Shown: positions 18,135-26,860 of the stretch, one piece after another | Position numbering within the stretch: position 1 is the stretch's first letter | How the letters are laid out: every line of letters begins with the position of its first letter | From: Croceivirga sp. | GTDB lineage: Bacteria; Bacteroidota; Bacteroidia; Flavobacteriales; Flavobacteriaceae | Direction of reading: 5' to 3' | Assembly: GCA_028284665.1 (NCBI GenBank) | Contig: JANQRG010000011.1 | Location: 1 to 64,000 of the forward strand | Length of the DNA: 64,000 nucleotides | The notes under the pieces: model-generated | The model's database searches: none | The model's input: the letters and a program-made list of their open reading frames with translations, nothing else | What the model was told of the DNA's origin: nothing | Position numbers and translations under genes: made by a program

Positions 18135-19245
18135 AATTTTTGATTTAGAGCGAGTTCAGTCATTGTATGAAAATACAGTGCCGATTAACTTGACGGAGAG
18201 CGGATTTCATCCATATACATTAGAAGAACTTCTTAGCAAAGAACAATTGAAAATGCTAACCTCTACTGTACTCGGTTATGGACAAACGAATGGTTCTTTT
18301 GCTTTACGACAAGCCATATCAAAACTGTATCCAAACTGTAATGAAGATAATGTGTTAGTTACCAATGGTTCTGCAGAAGCCAACTTTATTGCTTGTCATA
18401 CTATATTGGAAAAGGGAGATGAGGTGATTATGATGGTGCCAAATTATATGCAAATATGGGGTATTGTTGAAGAAATGGGATGCGTTCCGAAAGAGTTCCA
18501 TTTGAATGAAGAAAACAACTGGAAACCAGATTTAGAAGAATTAGAGGCCAGAATGACTTCCAAGACCAAAATGATTGCGTTGTGCAATCCCAACAATCCA
18601 ACAGGATATGTGCTTACCCAAGAAGAAATGGAAGCTATAATAGTCCTAGCAAAAAAATATAATACTTGGATATATTGTGATGAAGTGTACAAAGGTGCAG
18701 ACTTAGATGGTATAGAAAAGCCAAGTTTTTACGGAATGTATAATAAGGTTGTTGTAAATGGCGGCTTGTCAAAAGCCTATGCACTTCCAGGTTTGCGTTT
18801 GGGATGGTTAACGGGACCTGAAAATATTATTGCAGATACCTGGGCATATCACGACTATACATCCATTACTGCCGGCATACTAAGTCATAAAATAGGCGAA
18901 ATCGTTCTACAACCGGAAATGAGAAAAAAAGTATTACAACGCAATATAGATATGCTCAATGAAAACTTAGAATTGACTATTGATTGGGCCCAACAATACG
19001 ATGATCTAATTGAGTTTGTGCCTCCAAAAGCAGGTGGTATGGTATTTATCAAGTATAAATTTCCAATTAATTCTACCGAGCTTTCCGATTGGTTACGATT
19101 AGAGAAAGGAGTCTTTATCTTAGCAGGAGACGTATATGGTATAGACAATCATTTTAGAATCGGAATTGGCGCAGAAAAAAAAGATTTATTAAAAGGATAC
19201 GAATTGCTTTCTGAAGCATTGAAAGAAAGATTTGAATTGATCTAG
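18124..19245 (+). CDS. PLP-dependent class I/II aminotransferase
   Basis: 373 residues from ATG 18124, inside the end of the previous gene; a longer frame begins at 18100 but has no better start. Fold-type I features: NGSAEANF near residue 80, CNPNNPTG (Asn binding PLP), IYCDEVYKG (Asp), and GGLSKAYALPGLRLGW with the PLP Lys. The opening NLTESGFHPYTLEELL and the overall style recall the capreomycidine-synthase-like branch, but that is a weak guess. Translational coupling with the ornithine-cyclodeaminase-family gene suggests a two-step amino-acid conversion. Confidence 0.85.
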   Translation: MNIRIFDLERVQSLYENTVPINLTESGFHPYTLEELLSKEQLKMLTSTVLGYGQTNGSFALRQAISKLYPNCNEDNVLVTNGSAEANFIACHTILEKGDEVIMMVPNYMQIWGIVEEMGCVPKEFHLNEENNWKPDLEELEARMTSKTKMIALCNPNNPTGYVLTQEEMEAIIVLAKKYNTWIYCDEVYKGADLDGIEKPSFYGMYNKVVVNGGLSKAYALPGLRLGWLTGPENIIADTWAYHDYTSITAGILSHKIGEIVLQPEMRKKVLQRNIDMLNENLELTIDWAQQYDDLIEFVPPKAGGMVFIKYKFPINSTELSDWLRLEKGVFILAGDVYGIDNHFRIGIGAEKKDLLKGYELLSEALKERFELI

Positions 19246-19246
19246 G

Positions 19247-19618
19247 TTGACAAAGTTTACAAAATATCTGTTTTCCCTTCTTTTGGTCTTTGGTTTGTCA
19301 ACTGGGGAATACGGTCCATTTGCGCAATCAAATTCCCGCGTATGCTTCGAAATCTCGACAACCGCTCGAGGAAACAAATCAAAAACACAGCGTGCTTTTC
19401 ACTTCCGGTTCGGTCTAAGATTAGCTTATGGTAAAACGGCATTCAGAGCTATCGTCACCTATAAAAAACTAAATGCTACCTGGTCTACTGCCGTAAAAGT
19501 TGCCTTCAAAATACGAAAGTCTATTTCCAACGAAATTGATTCGTTTGCCACTCGTTATCTCCATGCACGACTTTCAAACACCTCTAAAAGTCCTTACCCA
19601 GGTTTATACATAGCATAA
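19247..19618 (+). CDS. Possible small secreted protein (weak)
   Basis: 123 codons start with TTG one base after the aminotransferase stop. The first 27 residues look like a signal peptide (YLFSLLLVFGLSTG, ending FAQ). The rest is basic and Ser/Thr-rich with no motif I recognise (LAYGKTAFRAIVTYKK, KLNATWSTAVKVAFKIRK). The non-ATG start and lack of family resemblance make this uncertain; it could be chance. Confidence 0.3.
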   Translation: MTKFTKYLFSLLLVFGLSTGEYGPFAQSNSRVCFEISTTARGNKSKTQRAFHFRFGLRLAYGKTAFRAIVTYKKLNATWSTAVKVAFKIRKSISNEIDSFATRYLHARLSNTSKSPYPGLYIA

Positions 19619-19698
19619 GTGGGCCCTAGTCCCCTACTTATGAAATCTCCATTAGGAGGAGTGACACATCATTTGTCTAATCATTTGTTATCATCAAA

Positions 19699-19887
19699 AT
19701 GTATAAACCAAAAAACAACGATCAGCCCGGGTCTGGGGTGCAACAACGCCTTTTTCAATGGATAAAAAGAAAAATTGTCTTATTTATAGCGGCATTTATG
19801 ATCGGAATGTCTAACGCTGTTTTTGAGGAAGACAAAACAATATATGGAAATCAAGATAGCATTGAACAGCAAGAAGATAACGATTGA
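19699..19887 (+). CDS. Small single-helix membrane protein
   Basis: 62 residues from ATG. A polar N-terminus is followed by a basic patch (WIKRKIVL), one membrane helix (LFIAAFMIGMSNAVF, about residues 28-42) and an acidic tail (EEDKTIYGNQDSIEQQEDND). The charge pattern predicts a cytoplasmic N-terminus. Function unknown. It lies between the aminotransferase pair and the phosphodiesterase, in the same direction, 44 bp before the latter. Confidence 0.55.
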   Translation: MYKPKNNDQPGSGVQQRLFQWIKRKIVLFIAAFMIGMSNAVFEEDKTIYGNQDSIEQQEDND

Positions 19888-19931
19888 TATGATCTATCTT
19901 TGAATATAAAGTTTAAAAAAGGATCCGAAGT

Positions 19932-20444
19932 ATGAAAGTTGCCCTAATTTCCGATATACACGACAACATCTGGAACCTACAAAAAGTTTTGGCTTCGCCG
20001 GAACTACAAGCTACGGAAGCAATGCTCTGTTGTGGTGACCTTTGTTCTCCTTTTATCCTACATATATTGGGTAAAGCGTATTCCAAACCTATTCATATCG
20101 TTTTGGGCAATAACGATGGGGATGTTGCAGCAATCATTGGAAATTCAAGGAAGTATTCGAATATTGGCATACATGGAGAATATTTCAAAGCTACCCTGGG
20201 GGAGCGCACCATAGCCATGAACCACTACCCGGACAAAGCCAGGGCAATTGCACAGAACGGAGGGTTCGATATCGTGTGCTACGGGCATAATCATACTATG
20301 GTTAAGGATGAAATAGTGGGTAACACCCTGTTGATCAATCCCGGGGCCATTATGGGGTATCACGGCGGGGATCTAAAGGACATCACCGCGACCTGGTTGG
20401 TATTGGACACTGTCCCACTAAAGGCGGAAGCGTATCAAATTTGA
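19932..20444 (+). CDS. Metallophosphoesterase, YfcE/MJ0936 family
   Basis: 170 residues, typical for this cytoplasmic phosphodiesterase family. All metal motifs are present in order: ISDIHDN (DxH), CCGD, LGNNDGD (GNxD), AMNHYP and CYGHNHTM (GHxH). Members hydrolyse bis-p-nitrophenyl phosphate and possibly cyclic nucleotides; the physiological substrate is unknown. A weak purine-rich sequence (AAAAAAGGATC) precedes the ATG. Confidence 0.9.
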   Translation: MKVALISDIHDNIWNLQKVLASPELQATEAMLCCGDLCSPFILHILGKAYSKPIHIVLGNNDGDVAAIIGNSRKYSNIGIHGEYFKATLGERTIAMNHYPDKARAIAQNGGFDIVCYGHNHTMVKDEIVGNTLLINPGAIMGYHGGDLKDITATWLVLDTVPLKAEAYQI

Positions 20445-20489
20445 AAAGCGTTGTAAATTGCTAAATCGGTAACCAAAGGCCAAAGAAAG

Positions 20490-20840
20490 ATGCCTCAGAT
20501 GCAATATCAAGTTTACGTTATAGAATTGTCAAAAAAAGTATTTACGGAAAATGCTAAGTTCCGGAATGCGAATCCTCAGTTCAATGGCGTCCTGCAATGC
20601 CTATATGTTGGTATGACAAGTAAGACGCCCAGAGAACGCTTCAAACAACATAAGTCCGGTTACCAAAATAAAAAAGGCCATAAACTTTCATCACGTATTG
20701 TTCAAAAGTACGGTATGTATTTAAGACCCAGTCTTTACAATCACATAGCGCCTGTACCAACACGGTTGGAGGCGCTCAAAATTGAAGAAAAGCTGGCCTT
20801 AGAATTAAGGAGACAACGATATGCCGTATGGTTCAATTAG
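20490..20840 (+). CDS. GIY-YIG-like small protein
   Basis: 116 residues. The N-terminal YQVYVIELSKK strand and CLYVGMTSKTPRERFKQHKSGYQ match the GIY-YIG core: two short strands followed by Arg and His. The second Tyr motif is degenerate (CLYVG), as in the group of small proteins sometimes mislabelled ribose-5-phosphate isomerase. ALKIEEKLALELRRQRYAVWF gives the family's C-terminal Glu-containing helix. Nuclease activity is possible but unproven. A second ATG three codons in is equally plausible as the start. Confidence 0.65.
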   Translation: MPQMQYQVYVIELSKKVFTENAKFRNANPQFNGVLQCLYVGMTSKTPRERFKQHKSGYQNKKGHKLSSRIVQKYGMYLRPSLYNHIAPVPTRLEALKIEEKLALELRRQRYAVWFN

Positions 20841-20940
20841 CTCAAAACCAGTAGCACATTTGTCTTATATGCGACTTGAAAAAGTCAAAATAAAGGGCCC
20901 TAACTAAAAATGGGCTTTCGCAATATGGGCTGCATCTGCC

Positions 20941-21894
20941 TTACTCGTCCCACAGATTTTGCACGGTGTACCCCTTATCTTCTGCCACAAAGAAACTTCC
21001 GTCAATAATCCGTTCATGTTGGTCCAACCTGGCGATCCTATGCATTTCCTCATCGCTTAGCACTATGGTCCCAGCTTCAAAATTCTCCTTTAGTCGTTTG
21101 GGATTGGTTGATTTTGGTATTACAGAGATTTTGCGATGTAAAGGCCATGCCAATAATACCTGTGCCGGTGAAATGCCCTTATCCGTGGCTATTGCCTTAA
21201 TGGTCTCATTTTCCAAGGGAACCGGTTCTCCTTCTTTCTTAAAGACCTCCGGGCGATCCATGGAGCCCAGTGGAGAATAGGCCGTAACATGGATGTCATT
21301 TTGATGACAAAAATCTATCAGTCCTTGTTGCTGTAAATAGGGATGTAATTCCACCTGATTCATTTCCGGCTTTTGGCCACCCAGGCTTATAAGGTGTTCT
21401 AGTTTGTTTATACTGAAGTTGGAGGTGCCTATATGCTTTACCAGTCCCATCTTTTGCAGCTCCTGCATTGCTTGCCATGTTTCCACTAAAGGCGCTTCTT
21501 TTAAGGAGAGATAACCGTCACTATTTTCCGGAAAAGTTGTGCCATTTTTAAAGGCAACGGGCCAGTGTATCAAATACAAATCCAGATAGTCCAGGCGAAG
21601 ATCGGCCAGGGTCTTTTCCAGGGCCGGTTGCACATCCTCCCGCTTGTGCGCATCGTTCCAAAGTTTAGAGGTTATCCATAAGTCCTCCCTTTTTACCATT
21701 CCGTTTTTGATGCACTCTTCCAGGGCTTCTCCAATTTCAGTTTCATTGGCATAAATAGCTGCACAGTCTATGTGTCGATACCCTATTGCTATGGCCTCAA
21801 TAATGGCTTTTTTTACTACTCCCGGATCGGATTTCCAGGTTCCCAGGCCTAAGGCCGGCATTTGGTCGTTATCGAAATACTTAAGCATTTTCAT
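20941..21894 (-). CDS. Aldo/keto reductase
   Basis: 317 residues forming a complete AKR TIM barrel. Catalytic tetrad positions are visible: Asp and Tyr in HIDCAAIYANE, Lys in ITSKLWN, His in YLIHWPV. NADPH-binding segments are IGTSNFS, AYSPLGS and VIPKSTNPKRL. It reduces aldehydes or ketones in the cytoplasm, substrate unknown. ATG 21888 is an alternative start. Convergent with the GIY-YIG-like gene. Confidence 0.9.
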   Translation of the reverse strand: MKMLKYFDNDQMPALGLGTWKSDPGVVKKAIIEAIAIGYRHIDCAAIYANETEIGEALEECIKNGMVKREDLWITSKLWNDAHKREDVQPALEKTLADLRLDYLDLYLIHWPVAFKNGTTFPENSDGYLSLKEAPLVETWQAMQELQKMGLVKHIGTSNFSINKLEHLISLGGQKPEMNQVELHPYLQQQGLIDFCHQNDIHVTAYSPLGSMDRPEVFKKEGEPVPLENETIKAIATDKGISPAQVLLAWPLHRKISVIPKSTNPKRLKENFEAGTIVLSDEEMHRIARLDQHERIIDGSFFVAEDKGYTVQNLWDE

Positions 21895-22185
21895 GATTGT
21901 CTGTTTTGATTTAAATGTAGTGTTGTAAAACGAAACATAAAGTTCATCAAATATTTCCTAGTATCCATAAGAAATGCAGATATCAGTGCAGATTTCTGAT
22001 TTGCATTTAAATTGGGTGCCGTAACGGGTTGTGAAGTAGTTAAGGGAGGTCCGGTTGATATTTAGTATTTTCATCAAGCTTCTTCCATCATAATGGTTAC
22101 ATGAAACCTTTATACTGGAGAAAGTCACGATAATTCTAGTGAAAGTATTATTCAGAAGTTCATATTAGCCATTTAAACCGATAGC

Positions 22186-24582
22186 ATGAGACACGTTTTT
22201 AGCTTAATTATGTTCGCTACTTTATTTTCTTGTAACCATTCCAAAACGCTTCCAGCCAACGAATTTCTTGCAGAAGGGCTTAAAGCACCTGTGGAGGTGG
22301 TTCGAGATAAATGGGGGGTTAACCATATCTATGCTAAAAACCAATACGATCTTTTTTTTGCACAAGGGTATATGGCAGCGGCGGATCGGCTATTTCAGTT
22401 TGAGATTTGGCGAAGACAGGCCACAGGTACCGTAGCTGAAATTCTGGGAGAACAAGAACTCAACCGGGATATCGGTACACACCTGTTTAAATTTAGAGGT
22501 GATATGATCACTGAGATGAATCATTACCATGACGATGGTGTTGAAATTATTACGGCCTATACCGACGGAGTAAATGCGTATATCGAAGCTATTTTAAAGA
22601 CCCCGGAAAAATTACCCATCGAGTTTAAACTTTTGGATATCCAACCGCAAAAATGGACGCCAGAGGTGGTTATTTCAAGACACCAGGGATTATTGGGAAA
22701 TATCGGCCAGGAATTACAGATTGGACGTGCAGTGGCAAAACTAGGCCCCAAAGCCGTTAAAGATCTATATTGGTTTCACCCTAAGGACCCTGAAATAACC
22801 ATTGATCCTGCCATAAATACAACCTTACTATCGGATGATATTCTGGCATTGTACAATGCCTATCGCAAACCGGTGGTATTCAAGAAAGCGCATATTGTTC
22901 CTGCTTATAGAAATACTGAAGCAGAAGCAACCCTATTCTCCAATTATCAAACCGAAGATGATGTTTATGGCATTGGCAGCAATAATTGGGTAATTAACGG
23001 TAGCCGGATGGCGGATGGCCAAAGCTATATGGCCAATGATCCACATAGGACCATCGCCGTACCCTCATTGCGTTACATGGCCCATTTGGTGGCACCCGGA
23101 TGGAATGTTATTGGTGGCGGTGAACCGGAAATACCAGGTATTTCCATAGGTCACAATGAATACGGCGCCTGGGGACTTACTGTTTTCAGAACTGACGGTG
23201 AAGATCTATATGTCTATGAATTACATCCTAAGGACCCTAATCAGTATAAATACAAAGGCGAATGGGTAGCGATGACACAGCTAACAGAAACCATAAAGGT
23301 AAAAGGCCAAGAAGACCATACCGTACAATTATCCTACACTGTTCACGGGCCGGTTACTCACATTGATACCGAGAATAACGTAGCCTATGCCGTACGATGC
23401 GCCTGGCTGGAACCAGGAGGTTCTCCCTATTTGGCTTCCCTGCGGATGGATCAGGCAAAATCCTGGGAAGAATTTCGGAAAGCCTGTAATTACAGTCATA
23501 TCCCGGGAGAAAACATGATATGGGCAGACAAAGATGGGAATATCGGCTGGCAGGCGGTAGGCATCGCTCCTATTCGCAGCAACTTTAGTGGTCTTGTTCC
23601 CGTTCCGGGGGACGGTCGCTATGAATGGGACGGGTATTTGCCCATAATAGAAAAACCGAACGCTTATAATCCCGATAAAGGATATCTCGCCACGGCAAAC
23701 CAAAATGTTACCCCGGAGGACTATACCCATTGGGATGCTATTGGTTTCTCCTGGTCAGACCCCTACCGTGGAGACCGTGTGAACGAAATACTTGGGGCGG
23801 ACAAAAAATTGACCATGGACGATATGAAGGCACTTCAAACTGATTATCTCTCCATTCCTGCAAGGATCTTAGTTCCCCTATTGGAGCATACAGTTTTTAC
23901 AGGAATGGCTGCATCGGCCAAAGAAAGATTGGAGGATTGGGATTACAGGCTGGAAGCGAGTTCCATTCCTGCCGCCATTTATGTGGCTTGGGAAAACCAA
24001 ATTAAAAGAATGGCAAATGAACAGTTCATCCCGCAAAAAGGAAAAGGCATAGTCCCGGGAATTCAGCTAGCACGAATTATAGCATGGCTTAAGCGTCCCG
24101 ATGCCAGGTTTGGGGAAAACCCACTCTTAGGAAGGAATGCGTTTTTAAGCAAGGCTTTTAAAAAAGGTGTGGAAGACTTGGAGGAAAAACTGGGGCCAGA
24201 TATTAACCTATGGCATTACGGCCAAGAAAAGAATAAGCATACCTATATGCAACACGCCCTAAGCAAAGCAGTAAATGATTCTATACGAGCAACATTAGAC
24301 CTGGGACCCCTACCTAGGGGAGGCAATGCCTATACCCCTGGTTCAACGGGGAGTAATTTAAGGCAAAGTAGTGGAGCTTCTTTTCGAATGATTGTGAATA
24401 CCGGGGATTGGGATGCCACCTTAGGCTCCAATGGCCCGGGGCAATCCGGCAATCCGGATAGCCCATTTTATGACAACCTTTTTGAACCCTGGGCCAAGGA
24501 CGCGTATTTCCCGGTCTACTATTCCCGTAGCAAAATTGATTCCGTAGCTATGAACCTGACAAAATTGATGCCTTTGGATTAG
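22186..24582 (+). CDS. Penicillin acylase family (peptidase S45) lipoprotein, copy 1
   Basis: 798 residues. A lipoprotein signal (LIMFATLFSC, Cys16) is followed by the alpha-chain motif VVRDKWGVNHIYAKNQYDLFF and AQGYMAAADRLFQFEIWRR. The autoproteolytic site and N-terminal nucleophile Ser lie near residue 265 (YGIG then SNNWV). The beta-chain follows with ANDPHR, GHNEYGAWGLTV and a conserved Asn in ATANQNV. N-terminal-nucleophile acylases hydrolyse amide bonds of penicillins, acyl-homoserine lactones or other acylated amino compounds; the substrate is unknown here. 83 bp separate it from a second acylase on the same strand. Confidence 0.9.
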   Translation: MRHVFSLIMFATLFSCNHSKTLPANEFLAEGLKAPVEVVRDKWGVNHIYAKNQYDLFFAQGYMAAADRLFQFEIWRRQATGTVAEILGEQELNRDIGTHLFKFRGDMITEMNHYHDDGVEIITAYTDGVNAYIEAILKTPEKLPIEFKLLDIQPQKWTPEVVISRHQGLLGNIGQELQIGRAVAKLGPKAVKDLYWFHPKDPEITIDPAINTTLLSDDILALYNAYRKPVVFKKAHIVPAYRNTEAEATLFSNYQTEDDVYGIGSNNWVINGSRMADGQSYMANDPHRTIAVPSLRYMAHLVAPGWNVIGGGEPEIPGISIGHNEYGAWGLTVFRTDGEDLYVYELHPKDPNQYKYKGEWVAMTQLTETIKVKGQEDHTVQLSYTVHGPVTHIDTENNVAYAVRCAWLEPGGSPYLASLRMDQAKSWEEFRKACNYSHIPGENMIWADKDGNIGWQAVGIAPIRSNFSGLVPVPGDGRYEWDGYLPIIEKPNAYNPDKGYLATANQNVTPEDYTHWDAIGFSWSDPYRGDRVNEILGADKKLTMDDMKALQTDYLSIPARILVPLLEHTVFTGMAASAKERLEDWDYRLEASSIPAAIYVAWENQIKRMANEQFIPQKGKGIVPGIQLARIIAWLKRPDARFGENPLLGRNAFLSKAFKKGVEDLEEKLGPDINLWHYGQEKNKHTYMQHALSKAVNDSIRATLDLGPLPRGGNAYTPGSTGSNLRQSSGASFRMIVNTGDWDATLGSNGPGQSGNPDSPFYDNLFEPWAKDAYFPVYYSRSKIDSVAMNLTKLMPLD

Positions 24583-24665
24583 CCGTAAATTAAGGGGTTA
24601 TTAGCAGCTATACTAACCATCATATTCTTATCTTTAGAAGTAATAGCATCTCAAATAGTACCATC

Positions 24666-26753
24666 ATGCAAAAACACTATCCACTTGGCCTAATTTTACT
24701 GTGCTTCCTGCATTTTAATTGTGTACAAAAAGGCACCTCAGAAACCACGCTTATTTGGGATTCCTGGGGGGTCCCGCATATCACTGCTGATACTACAGAG
24801 GAACTATTCTTCGCTCAGGGATGGGCACAGATGCACAACCATGCCAATCTAATTTTACAGCTTTACGGCACCTCACGTGGAAAAGGTGCTGAATATTGGG
24901 GCAAGGACAAATTACAAGATGATATGTTGGTGCATACCCTGGGTTTTTCAGCATTGGCCGATGAATGGGAAACACAACAAGACGCGGAGGTTAAAACCAT
25001 GTTTTCCGCTTTTGTAAATGGAATGAATGCCTATGCCGAAGCACATCCCGAAGCTATCGAGAATCAAAATAAAGTGGTTTTACCCTTAACCACCAAAGAT
25101 GTCAATATGCATGCCATGTACGTGGTCTTTACCCGATTTATAGGTGGAGGCGACTTAGGCCGTATTCAACAATGGCCGGATATGGGTTCTAATGCCTATG
25201 CCATTAGCCCGCAACTTTCGGCATCAGGTAATGCCATGCTTGTACAAAATCCGCACTTACCCTGGTGGGGAGAATTTACTTTTTGGGAATCCCATCTTAA
25301 CCTCAATGGTAAAAATATGTATGGCGCCAATTTGGTTGGACTGCCCGGCATAGCCATTGGTTTTAATGAGAACCTGGGGTGGAGTCATACCAACAATACA
25401 ATAGATAATGCAGATACCTACGAACTGGAACTAAGAGATGGTGGCTATCTTTTGGATGGGGAACGTAAAGAATTTGAAGCCACTTCCAAGACTATCAAAA
25501 TCAAAGAGACGGATAGTACCTGGACAGAACATACCTTTCCCGTAATGAAAACCGTGCATGGTCCGGTGGTCAAACAAACGGATGATAAGGTTTTGACCTT
25601 ACGCATGGTGGGGCTTGATCGACCTCACGTAAGCCTACAATGGTGGCGAATGATTAACAGCACCAGTTTTGAGGAATTTGAGTCTGCATTGAAAATGGCT
25701 CAGATACCTTTTTGGAATGTGATGTATGCCGACAGGGAGGGAAATATCTTCTACCTATTCAATGGTTTAGTACCACAACGTAGCGAAGATGCATGGGAAT
25801 ACTGGGACCGTATTATTCCAGGAGGAAAATCAGCAGACGTTTGGACCGAGGTGCATGACTACGCCGATCTACCCAAAGTGAAAAATCCCGCTAACGGCTG
25901 GTTACAGAATGCCAATGACCCCCCTTGGACAAGTACTATTCCAATGTCCTTAAATCCGGATGATTACCCTGGGTATATGTCCCCCCGGAGTATGCACTTC
26001 AGGCCACAACGTTCCGCACGCATGCTTATGGAGGACGAATCGATAAGCTTTGAGGAATTGGTGGAGTATAAACTTTCCACACGTCTCGAATTTGCCGATC
26101 GAATTTTGGATGACCTCTTTGCCGCTGTGGATGCTTCGGACAATCAAAAAGCCAAGGAAGCAAAGGTGGTGTTGGAGGAATGGGATCGCGAATCCGATGC
26201 TGATAGTCAAGGTATGTTGCTATTTTTCAATTGGGCAAGAAAATTCGGAGTGTGGAATCCCGCTAATTACACAACACCCTGGAGCATGGAAACTCCTACT
26301 ACCACACCAGATGGCTTGGCAAATCAAGAATTAGCGGTGGAACTATTGGAACAGGCAGCTATGGAAATTGAGGGGAAATTTGGGGATCTAGCCACCCCTT
26401 GGGGTGATTATTACCGCATCAATTATAATGGAAAGAATTTACCGGCCAACGGAATTGATGGTAGTATGGGGGTTTTCCGGGTAGCCTGGCCCGGTGACGC
26501 CGATGAGAACAATATGTACGTTGGTGGTGGAGATTCCTGGGTTGGGGTCATTGAATTTGGCGAAGAAGTAAAGGCCAACGTTTTATTGAGCTATGGGAAC
26601 GCTACCCAAAAAGCTTCTCCTCACAACGGAGACCAGTTAGCACTGTTCTCGAGTAAGGAACTTAGAACTGCCTGGTTTTCTAATGCACAGATCGAAGCCA
26701 ACACCAAAGAAAAAATGGTGCTGCAAGATGGAGTTTTTGTGACTATAGAATAA
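24666..26753 (+). CDS. Penicillin acylase family (peptidase S45) lipoprotein, copy 2
   Basis: 695 residues with a lipoprotein signal (LILLCFLHFNC, Cys19). The alpha-chain motif is LIWDSWGVPHITADTTEELFF; the nucleophile Ser follows Gly in DMGSNAYAI near residue 178. QNPHLPWWGEFTFWESHL and GFNENLGWSHTNN belong to the beta-chain. It is only distantly similar to copy 1 and closer in style to the aculeacin/acyl-homoserine-lactone acylases. Tandem arrangement suggests co-transcription and related, non-identical substrates at the cell surface. Confidence 0.9.
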   Translation: MQKHYPLGLILLCFLHFNCVQKGTSETTLIWDSWGVPHITADTTEELFFAQGWAQMHNHANLILQLYGTSRGKGAEYWGKDKLQDDMLVHTLGFSALADEWETQQDAEVKTMFSAFVNGMNAYAEAHPEAIENQNKVVLPLTTKDVNMHAMYVVFTRFIGGGDLGRIQQWPDMGSNAYAISPQLSASGNAMLVQNPHLPWWGEFTFWESHLNLNGKNMYGANLVGLPGIAIGFNENLGWSHTNNTIDNADTYELELRDGGYLLDGERKEFEATSKTIKIKETDSTWTEHTFPVMKTVHGPVVKQTDDKVLTLRMVGLDRPHVSLQWWRMINSTSFEEFESALKMAQIPFWNVMYADREGNIFYLFNGLVPQRSEDAWEYWDRIIPGGKSADVWTEVHDYADLPKVKNPANGWLQNANDPPWTSTIPMSLNPDDYPGYMSPRSMHFRPQRSARMLMEDESISFEELVEYKLSTRLEFADRILDDLFAAVDASDNQKAKEAKVVLEEWDRESDADSQGMLLFFNWARKFGVWNPANYTTPWSMETPTTTPDGLANQELAVELLEQAAMEIEGKFGDLATPWGDYYRINYNGKNLPANGIDGSMGVFRVAWPGDADENNMYVGGGDSWVGVIEFGEEVKANVLLSYGNATQKASPHNGDQLALFSSKELRTAWFSNAQIEANTKEKMVLQDGVFVTIE

Positions 26754-26860
26754 GGTTTTACCTTGGAATTAAGGAAATGCTGTAAAACACGTTAATGTAG
26801 CGCTATCCGTATAATGTTGGATATAAAGTGTTACGACCGATGTTTTTATTTACCAGTTTT

